Shown piece by piece: positions 54,167 to 59,881 of a stretch of 59,881 nucleotides of DNA. Position 1 is the first letter of the stretch. The number at the start of each line of letters is the position of its first letter. The notes below the pieces were generated by a model. That model did no database searches. It saw nothing but the letters and a program-made list of their open reading frames with translations, and was not told the origin of the DNA. The stretch covers positions 1 to 59,881 of the forward strand of contig CASFCZ010000061.1 in NCBI GenBank assembly GCA_949293325.1, given 5' to 3'. Origin of the DNA: an uncultured Eubacteriales bacterium (GTDB lineage Bacteria; Bacillota; Clostridia; Lachnospirales; CAG-274). The position numbers and the translations under genes are program-made.

Positions 54167-54196
54167 TTTCTTGTCTAACATTTGGGGTGCACTTCA
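54167..54196 (-). repeat. Right terminal inverted repeat of the IS element
   Basis: Read on the minus strand it starts TGAAGTGCACCCCAAATGTT, the counterpart of the left end. Confidence 0.85.
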
Positions 54197-54229
54197 CCGC
54201 TGAGCGAGTTTATTATTTCTAGTTATTTA

Positions 54230-55618
54230 TCAATCAAAGGGAGGTGCTTCATCTGCAATATCAAACTCCCTTTTCTCAAGATCCGCAAACTTTGTATACA
54301 TACCAAGCCATGAAAGGTCCACCGTTCCCGTTGAACCATTTCTATGCTTTGAAATGATAAGTTCAGCCTGATTTTTCTTTTCAGTATCCGGATTATAATA
54401 TTCATCCCTGTAAAGAAAACATACCATATCGGCATCCTGCTCAATAGCACCCGAATCCCTCAGATCAGACATCATAGGGCGTTTATCCTGTCTGCTTTCA
54501 CAGGCACGGCTCAACTGGGATAAAGCTATAACAGGCACATCCAACTCCTTAGCAATAGCCTTAAGGGACTTTGAAACATAAGCCACCTCATTTTGCTGGG
54601 AATCACCTCTTCTGTTATTACTGCCATCCATCAGCTGAAGATAGTCTATAACAATCAGCCCAAGACCACGCTTAAGCTTAAGCTTTCTACACTTTGCCCT
54701 GAGGGCGTTAGGTGTAATGGCAGGAGTATCATCTATATATATGGGAGCCTCAGACAGCACACCTGCTGCCCTTGCAAGCTTGCCCCATTCTTCATCATCC
54801 AGGTTACCCAGCCTGAGTTTTTGTGAATCTACAAGAGCCTCTGCACACAACATTCTGCTTACAAGCTGCTCAGCAGACATTTCCAGACTGAATATAGCCG
54901 TAGGGACGTTACCCCTTGTGGCAGCATACTCTGCTATATTAAGGGCGAATGCCGTTTTACCCATTGAAGGACGGGCAGCAATCAAAATCAGGTCTGTATT
55001 TTGCAAACCGGCAGTTTTTTTATCAAATTCCGCAAAACCTGTTTTGATTCCGGTAATACTATTGTTATTACGGCTTGCTGCCTCAATCTTGTCAAGAGTA
55101 CCTACAAGAACATCTACAATAGGCTCAAAATCCTCAGTTTTACGTTTCTCGGCAATTTTACGTATATCATTTTCTGCCTCTGCAATAACAAGATCAACAC
55201 TTTCAACTGAGCTGAAACTTTGCTCCTCAATATTACGTGCCGCCTTAATAAGACGTCTTAAAGTGGCTTTATTTGCAACTATATCAGTATAGTATGCTGT
55301 ATTTGCACTGGTGGATGCCAACCCTGCAAGACGAACCAGATAGTCTATACCTCCAACCTTATCAGTCAGCCCCTTTTCATCAAGTCTGCCCTTAAGAGTG
55401 ACAAGATCAATTGGTTTACCTGTATTATACAAGTCATACATGGCATCAAATATCTCCGCATTGGCAGGTGAATAGAAGTCATCGGAATGTAATACCTCTA
55501 TTGCCGCCCTGACACCATCAATATCAAAAAGCATACATCCAAGTACAGCCTGTTCCGCATCGCTATCATGGGGTGGTATCCTACTCAAATAAGCATTTTC
55601 AGTGGTGTTTTCCGCCAC
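54230..55618 (-). CDS. dnaB: Replicative DNA helicase DnaB
   Basis: DnaB is the hexameric RecA-fold helicase at the replication fork. In 462 residues it has the N-terminal helical domain (EQAVLGCMLFDIDGVRAAIE), Walker A ARPSMGKTAFALN, Walker B LGLIVIDYLQLM and the C-terminal SDLRDSGAIEQDADMVCFLYR block. GTG start with GAGGGG upstream. It follows rplI by 16 nt. Its stop is 34 bp from the right end of the IS element, which therefore left the gene intact. Confidence 0.97.
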   Translation of the reverse strand: MAENTTENAYLSRIPPHDSDAEQAVLGCMLFDIDGVRAAIEVLHSDDFYSPANAEIFDAMYDLYNTGKPIDLVTLKGRLDEKGLTDKVGGIDYLVRLAGLASTSANTAYYTDIVANKATLRRLIKAARNIEEQSFSSVESVDLVIAEAENDIRKIAEKRKTEDFEPIVDVLVGTLDKIEAASRNNNSITGIKTGFAEFDKKTAGLQNTDLILIAARPSMGKTAFALNIAEYAATRGNVPTAIFSLEMSAEQLVSRMLCAEALVDSQKLRLGNLDDEEWGKLARAAGVLSEAPIYIDDTPAITPNALRAKCRKLKLKRGLGLIVIDYLQLMDGSNNRRGDSQQNEVAYVSKSLKAIAKELDVPVIALSQLSRACESRQDKRPMMSDLRDSGAIEQDADMVCFLYRDEYYNPDTEKKNQAELIISKHRNGSTGTVDLSWLGMYTKFADLEKREFDIADEAPPFD

Positions 55619-55634
55619 GACAATCCCCTCTCAA

Positions 55635-56081
55635 TTAAATACCGTTTACAGTGACCTTAAGCTTTGCACTTACCTTAGGATGAAGCTTGACAACAGCTTC
55701 CTTTTCTCCTGTTGTCTTAATACCGTCACTAAGCACTATCTTCTTTTTATCAATGTCCATACCATACTGCTCCTTAATGGCAGCACTTATCTCCTTATTT
55801 GTCACAGCACCGAAAAGTTTACCGTTTTCACCGATCTTAACTTCAACCTTAACATTCATCTTTTCAATTTCCTGTCCGAGAGCCTGAGCTTTTTCCAACT
55901 CCTCCTGGGCCTTTGCAGCTTCAGCCTTCTTTTTATTGTCCAGCTGCTTCATATTTCCTGCATTTGCCTCCATTGCAAGGTTTTTGGGGAAGAGGAAGTT
56001 CTTTGCATATCCCTCGCTTGCATTTACAATCTGATCCTTTTTACCTACGCCTTTTACATCCTGAAGCAATATAACCTTCAT
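55635..56081 (-). CDS. rplI: 50S ribosomal protein L9
   Basis: 148 residues with the N-terminal signature MKVILLQDVKGVGKKDQIV and NASEGYAKNFLFPKNLA, a long connecting helix (about 41-75) and the C-terminal domain. ATG with AAGGAGG upstream. It lies between gdpP and dnaB in the standard Firmicutes order. Confidence 0.98.
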   Translation of the reverse strand: MKVILLQDVKGVGKKDQIVNASEGYAKNFLFPKNLAMEANAGNMKQLDNKKKAEAAKAQEELEKAQALGQEIEKMNVKVEVKIGENGKLFGAVTNKEISAAIKEQYGMDIDKKKIVLSDGIKTTGEKEAVVKLHPKVSAKLKVTVNGI

Positions 56082-56095
56082 TATAATGATCCTCC

Positions 56096-57814
56096 TTAAC
56101 CTTCATTTAAATATTCGGTAATTGTTTCCTTTAACAGCTTAACTGCCGAATTTATATCCATATCCTTAAGCTGGGCTGCCGCACCTGTCTGGTGTCCACC
56201 GCCTCCAAGCTTTTCCATAAGTTTTTGCACATTTACGGTACCAAGACTCCTTGCACTTATAAGTACCTTGCCTTCTACCTCACATAAAACATAACTGACC
56301 TCTATACCTTCAATACTCAGCATCTCATCAGCAGCCTGAGCAATAAGCACAACTGGGTTTTCAACCTTCTTTTTCAGAATGGAAATCGCCATATTGTCAT
56401 TGAATATCTTTGCGTTTTTAACTACTTCTGCCTTTGCAATGTAATCCTCAAAACTACTCTGGAACAATCTTCTTACAGCTATTGTATCAGCTCCACTGCG
56501 CTTAAGGAAAGCAGCAGCCTCAAAGGTCTTTACACCTGTTTTAAAGGCATAGTTTTTGGTATCAACGGTTATTCCAGCAAGCAATCCCTCTGCCTCAGTC
56601 TTAGTCAGCTTAATACCTTTATTCATATACATAAGCATTTCAGTAACAAGCTCCGCAGTAGAAGATGCTCCGGGATCATGATAGGTAAGGGCATAGCCCT
56701 CTATATAATCCTTGCTCTTTCTATGGTGGTCAAATACTACAAGCTTCTTTGCCTTATCTACCAATTCACTGCATTCACAAAGGTTCTTCCTGCTTGTATC
56801 AAGTACAATAACCAAAGTCTTTTTCTTAATACTCTTAAGGGCAGTTTCGCAGTCTATAAAAGCATCCTTGTACTTATTATCTTCAATAAGCCTGTTATAA
56901 AGGGGGCTTATGCTTGTAGTGACTCTGTTTAAGACAATATGACATGGCTTACCAAAGAAGTTGACTATTGCATATATACCTGCTGCTGAGCCAAGGGCAT
57001 CCAGATCCGGATTCCTGTGTCCCATTATCATAACATCCGGTGCAGAAAGGATAAGCTCTACAAGACCGAAGGCCTTAACCCTTGCCTTAACCCTTGAATT
57101 CTGCGCAACCTCCGTACCGTCGCCTCCAATAAATGTATACTGCTCCTCACTTTCCTTGATTACTACCTGGTTACCACCCCGACCAAGGGCAAGGTCCAGT
57201 GCACCCCTGGCAAACTCCATAGACTGATTAAGGGTATCGCCGTTAATACCTATACCTATACTAAGGGTAACAGGAATATTTCCCATATCAATCTTACCTA
57301 ATATTTCCATTATATCAAACTTATTTTCCTTAAGGGTATCCAGCATTGCCTTTGGAAGAATAAAAAGATACTTGTCATTTTCATATTTCCTGACAACACC
57401 ACCTATACCGTTAAAGTAATCATTTATCTTACGATCTATAACAGCTACAAGATGGGGGTATCGACTTTCCTCTATACTTTCCTGTACCTCAGCGTAGTTG
57501 TCTACAAGGGCTATGCCCAGTAGAACACCGTCACCCTTTGACACATCACGTATAAACATTACCTTTTTGTCCCCATCATCCGATGGACATATATATACAA
57601 GGTAATCGTCACCATTTATCTCCGCATCCAGACGTCCGGGTTCAGACTTATAGTCTTCAATTATATCTGTAATATTAAGATTTGATTTTTTGCCGTTTTT
57701 TGGCAGAATGTTCTCTTCAAAAGCGGTATTGGTACGTAATATTGCACCTGTTTCATCCACAACGGCACAGGCGAAGGGATAATAAATAATTTCGTCAAAA
57801 CCCATCTTTTCCAT
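56096..57814 (-). CDS. gdpP: GdpP-type c-di-AMP phosphodiesterase lacking the membrane segment
   Basis: GdpP hydrolyses c-di-AMP to pApA. Usual proteins have two N-terminal membrane helices, a PAS domain, a degenerate GGDEF domain and a DHH/DHHA1 phosphodiesterase. Here the 572-residue chain starts in the PAS-like domain (about 5-85), then a GGDEF-like domain (about 90-225), DHH with GHRNPDLDALGSAAG and DHHRKS, and DHHA1 with GGGGHQTGAAAQ. No membrane helix is encoded; an in-frame stop lies about 30 nt upstream of the start. The first ATG is one base from the GGAG, so M4 (57805) could be the true start. First gene of the gdpP-rplI-dnaB operon. Confidence 0.92.
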   Translation of the reverse strand: MEKMGFDEIIYYPFACAVVDETGAILRTNTAFEENILPKNGKKSNLNITDIIEDYKSEPGRLDAEINGDDYLVYICPSDDGDKKVMFIRDVSKGDGVLLGIALVDNYAEVQESIEESRYPHLVAVIDRKINDYFNGIGGVVRKYENDKYLFILPKAMLDTLKENKFDIMEILGKIDMGNIPVTLSIGIGINGDTLNQSMEFARGALDLALGRGGNQVVIKESEEQYTFIGGDGTEVAQNSRVKARVKAFGLVELILSAPDVMIMGHRNPDLDALGSAAGIYAIVNFFGKPCHIVLNRVTTSISPLYNRLIEDNKYKDAFIDCETALKSIKKKTLVIVLDTSRKNLCECSELVDKAKKLVVFDHHRKSKDYIEGYALTYHDPGASSTAELVTEMLMYMNKGIKLTKTEAEGLLAGITVDTKNYAFKTGVKTFEAAAFLKRSGADTIAVRRLFQSSFEDYIAKAEVVKNAKIFNDNMAISILKKKVENPVVLIAQAADEMLSIEGIEVSYVLCEVEGKVLISARSLGTVNVQKLMEKLGGGGHQTGAAAQLKDMDINSAVKLLKETITEYLNEG

Positions 57815-57883
57815 ACTCCTTAAAACTAAAAGCCACAGGTTTACACCTGATTATCAAGACTGTATATAAGCCCACTAACCGGT

Positions 57884-57912
57884 ATTATACCACCTAAGGA
57901 CAAAATTTGCAA
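57884..57912 (-). promoter_or_regulatory. Promoter of the gdpP-rplI-dnaB operon
   Basis: Minus-strand -10 TATAAT (57884-57889) with an extended TGG, and -35 TTGCAA (57907-57912), spacer 17 nt, immediately after the pheA stop codon and 70 nt before the gdpP start. Confidence 0.6.
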
Positions 57913-58743
57913 TTATCTAATATCCACAACATTATATGAACCCAGATTCTTAAAAAACGACGTTTTCCTCTTTATCATTGTAAGGGCGTCCCTTACATCC
58001 TTTTCATTATCCTGCGTTTGCAAATCTATAATAAAAACATACTCCATAGGTCTGTTCCTCATTGGTCTTGATACTATCTTTGACATATTTACATCAAATA
58101 TGGAAAATATATCAAGGAGTTTATAAAGAGAACCCGGTTCATCAACGGTTGAAAAGCATATGGTAGTTTTTTTATTGTTATATGGTATTTCCGTAGGATT
58201 TTTGGATACCCTTATAAACTGAGTAAAGTTACTTTTGTTATCCTGTATACCCTCTGCCAGTATCTCCAAACCGTAAAGCTGGGCAGCCGTCTTTGCTCCT
58301 ATGGCAGCAACAGGCTCACCCTCAGCAGCCTTAGCTACTGTAGCCACACCCTCTGCAGTAGAAGATGTTGCTACGCCATCAGCATTTGGAAGTTTTTCCC
58401 TGAAAAAGTTTTTACACTGAGGCAGAGCATGGGAATGGCTGTAAACTGTCTTTATATTTTCTATAGTCATACCTTTTTTAGCCAGCAAACACTGCTCTAT
58501 CGGTAAAATAAGCAGCTCCTGTATGTAAAGATCAACATCAAAAATAAGGGTATCTATAGTAGCATTTACAGTACCCTCAATGGAATTTTCAATAGGCACA
58601 ATTGCCTCATCAATTTCGTCCCTTTGTACAGCCTCCAATGCATCCCAGAAACTGTGATATGGTATAATATTGTCCTCAGGTGCCATTATTACTGCCGCCT
58701 GTTCGGTAAAAGTCCCTCTTGGGCCCAGATAGCCTACATTCAT
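57913..58743 (-). CDS. pheA: Prephenate dehydratase (PheA)
   Basis: Converts prephenate to phenylpyruvate in phenylalanine synthesis. The 276-residue protein has the PDT domain (MNVGYLGPRGTFTEQAA, PIENSIEGTVNATID, the substrate block NFTQFIRVSK) and a C-terminal ACT domain (PGSLYKLLDIFSIFDVNMSK, SRPMRNRPMEYVF) for feedback control. It is monofunctional: no chorismate-mutase domain is attached. Expression from an extended -10 promoter. Prephenate is also the co-substrate donor for the TrhP reaction encoded at 29 kb. Confidence 0.95.
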   Translation of the reverse strand: MNVGYLGPRGTFTEQAAVIMAPEDNIIPYHSFWDALEAVQRDEIDEAIVPIENSIEGTVNATIDTLIFDVDLYIQELLILPIEQCLLAKKGMTIENIKTVYSHSHALPQCKNFFREKLPNADGVATSSTAEGVATVAKAAEGEPVAAIGAKTAAQLYGLEILAEGIQDNKSNFTQFIRVSKNPTEIPYNNKKTTICFSTVDEPGSLYKLLDIFSIFDVNMSKIVSRPMRNRPMEYVFIIDLQTQDNEKDVRDALTMIKRKTSFFKNLGSYNVVDIR

Positions 58744-58778
58744 AGTACTTCTCCTTATGGTTTAGTTTCGTGAAGCTT

Positions 58779-58787
58779 ATTATAGCA
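58779..58787 (-). promoter_or_regulatory. Extended -10 promoter of pheA
   Basis: Minus-strand TGCTATAAT, an extended -10, 36 nt before the ATG. No good -35 was found at 17 nt, which is allowed for this promoter class. Confidence 0.5.
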
Positions 58788-58892
58788 TATATATGACAAA
58801 ATTGCTACACAAAAAATAAAAGATGCTTCCAATAGACATTTTTTTGTGTTATACTTACACTCAAAGCTATTACAATACAGAGGTATAATAAA

Positions 58893-59567
58893 ATGACCCT
58901 TGAACATATTAATAAAACCGAAGCAATGAGATATATGGGACTTGGCACAGCCATACCAGATAAACAGATTTCGGATATAATAAATAAATGTGAAGATCAG
59001 CTCTTAAGGGCTATACATCCGACCTACACATTTGCATTATTCGATATTACACCATCCCAGAACGGTATAGAGGTAAAAGATACTCCCCTTGTACTGACGG
59101 GAAATTCTATAAAGACTCATCTTGAGGGCTGTACAAAGGTTGTACTCCTTGCAGCCACATTGGGTATAGAGGCTGATAAAATTATCAAAAGATTTCAGGT
59201 GTCTGATCTCACAAGTGCCCTTGCAGCTGACAGCCTTGCCTCTGCTGCCATTGAACAGGTGTGCAACGCTGCCGAGGAGGAAATCAGAGAAAAGGTATCG
59301 CCCCTTAATATGACGTGGAGATTTTCTCCTGGATATGGCGACCTTCCTCTGGAACTTCAAAAGGTTTTTCTTACCGTACTTAATACACAAAAACGCATAG
59401 GTCTTACCATTACCGATAGTCTTATTATGCTGCCATCCAAGTCAGTTACGGCACTTATCGGTCTTTCAGAGAAGCCTATTGAAAAGCGCAGACAGGGTTG
59501 TGCCATCTGCAGCTTAAGAAATACATGTCAATTCAGAAAAAGAGGTGAACGCTGTGTCGGCTATTGA
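58893..59567 (+). CDS. Methionine synthase activation-domain protein (B12-dependent)
   Basis: A 224-residue stand-alone version of the MetH reactivation domain, which reductively remethylates cob(II)alamin with SAM. Conserved blocks TWRFSPGYGDLPLELQKV (SAM-binding region) and LLAATLGIEADKIIKRF are present, and the C-terminus has a CAICSLRNTCQFRKRGERC Cys cluster. It overlaps the metH start by 14 nt. AGAGG precedes the ATG. Confidence 0.88.
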   Translation: MTLEHINKTEAMRYMGLGTAIPDKQISDIINKCEDQLLRAIHPTYTFALFDITPSQNGIEVKDTPLVLTGNSIKTHLEGCTKVVLLAATLGIEADKIIKRFQVSDLTSALAADSLASAAIEQVCNAAEEEIREKVSPLNMTWRFSPGYGDLPLELQKVFLTVLNTQKRIGLTITDSLIMLPSKSVTALIGLSEKPIEKRRQGCAICSLRNTCQFRKRGERCVGY

Positions 59568-59881
59568 TACATTATTTAACAGAAAAGGATTTATATATCT
59601 TGACGGAGCTATGGGTACAATGCTCCAGGCAAGGGGACTTAAAACAGGGGAGATACCTGAAGTGCTCAATATAACTTCTGCCGATACCCTTATTGAAATT
59701 CACAGAGAGTATATATCAGCAGGAGCAGATATTATATATGCAAATACCTTTGGTGCAAACAGCTATAAGCTGGAGGATTGCCCCTATAGCGTTGAGGAAA
59801 TAATTACTGCGGGAATTAAAAACGCAAAGTTTGCAGCAGAAAACACATCAACTCTTGTTGCCCTTGATATAGGTCCTATTG
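59554..59881 (+). CDS. metH: Methionine synthase MetH, N-terminal fragment (cut by window end)
   Basis: GTG 59554, twelve nt after GAGGTG, opens a frame of 109 complete codons that runs off the window. The product starts VSAIDTLFNRKGFIYLDGAM and has the homocysteine-binding domain hallmarks LDGAMGTMLQARGL, VLNITSADTLIEIHREYISAGADIIYANTFGANSYKL. It overlaps the activation-domain gene by 14 nt, so the two parts of methionine synthase are coupled at translation. The zinc-binding Cys residues and the B12 domain lie outside the window. Confidence 0.92.
   Translation, partial: MSAIDTLFNRKGFIYLDGAMGTMLQARGLKTGEIPEVLNITSADTLIEIHREYISAGADIIYANTFGANSYKLEDCPYSVEEIITAGIKNAKFAAENTSTLVALDIGPI

Larger units (their letters stand above)
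52753..54196 (-). mobile_element. IS3-family (IS150-like) insertion sequence
   Basis: A 1444-bp element with imperfect terminal inverted repeats (20 of the first 25 bases identical; both contain ACCCCAAA and end TGAA) and two overlapping ORFs for OrfA and OrfB. The left end is at 52753 and the right end at 54196. No 3-5-bp direct duplication flanks it: left flank ...CATCAG, right flank CCGCTG.... It lies between the SGNH gene and dnaB, and damages neither. Confidence 0.92.

Noticed and set aside
58744-58892. Cobalamin or SAM riboswitch before the metH genes
   Set aside because: Only 149 nt separate the divergent genes and no conserved riboswitch core or terminator hairpin is visible.
1-59881. 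CRISPR array
   Set aside because: No regularly spaced direct repeats of 24-40 nt were seen anywhere.

Overview
The window reads as an ordinary chromosomal segment of an AT-rich, endospore-forming, Gram-positive anaerobe of the Clostridia, most like Lachnospiraceae. The evidence is Firmicutes gene order (tig-clpP-clpX; ecfA-ecfT-truA; mltG-trmR-trhP; gdpP-rplI-dnaB), an intact sigK, strong GGAGG ribosome binding sites with frequent TTG/GTG starts, an S-layer-homology protein with a Thr-rich linker, ferrous-iron uptake and a ferredoxin-domain aldo/keto reductase. No genus is claimed. No gap between genes exceeds 300 bases.

1-8 kb (mostly minus strand): partial tRNA-Pro, RNase Y, a PadR/DUF1700 envelope-signalling operon, then clpX, clpP and trigger factor. 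8-16 kb: a tight minus-strand operon for pectin oligomers (GH28, an alpha/beta-hydrolase esterase, CE8 pectinesterase, a PcRGLX/YetA-like protein and an overlapping MATE transporter). None of its enzymes has a visible signal peptide, so it looks cytoplasmic. An iron-sulfur flavoprotein precedes it. 16-21 kb: three poorly known genes, including a HipA-fold protein with substituted catalytic residues, diverging from a 1078-residue unknown coiled-coil protein with about 40-residue tandem repeats. 21-28.6 kb: sigK, a zinc-ribbon/TPR membrane protein preceded by a 50-residue ORF, ligA, a cohesin-like/SLH surface protein carrying an in-frame stop in its signal peptide, and a secreted subtilase.

28.6-35 kb: wobble-uridine modification genes (trhP, trmR), mltG, truA, ecfT and a fused double EcfA ATPase; then a Cys-rich small protein and tRNA-Leu. 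35-41 kb: ABC-F ATPase and a MoxR-DUF58-transglutaminase operon. 41.5-45.8 kb (plus strand): two tandem membrane-anchored SGNH-like paralogues lacking the usual catalytic His/Asp, a small membrane protein, and gltX. 45.8-50 kb (minus): DUF4321, maf, aldo/keto reductase, feoA, feoB. 50-52.7 kb (plus): MBOAT acyltransferase with an SGNH partner. 52.7-54.2 kb: an IS3-family (IS150-like) element. 54.2-58.7 kb (minus): dnaB, rplI, a gdpP lacking its membrane segment, pheA. 58.9 kb to the end (plus): a separate methionine-synthase activation protein overlapping the start of metH.

Functionally, most of the window is housekeeping (RNA decay, proteostasis, replication, translation). The less ordinary parts are the cytoplasmic pectin operon, the interrupted surface scaffold, the HipA-like/1078-residue divergent pair and the degenerate SGNH pair. 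All functional assignments are from motif recognition by eye; no database search was run.
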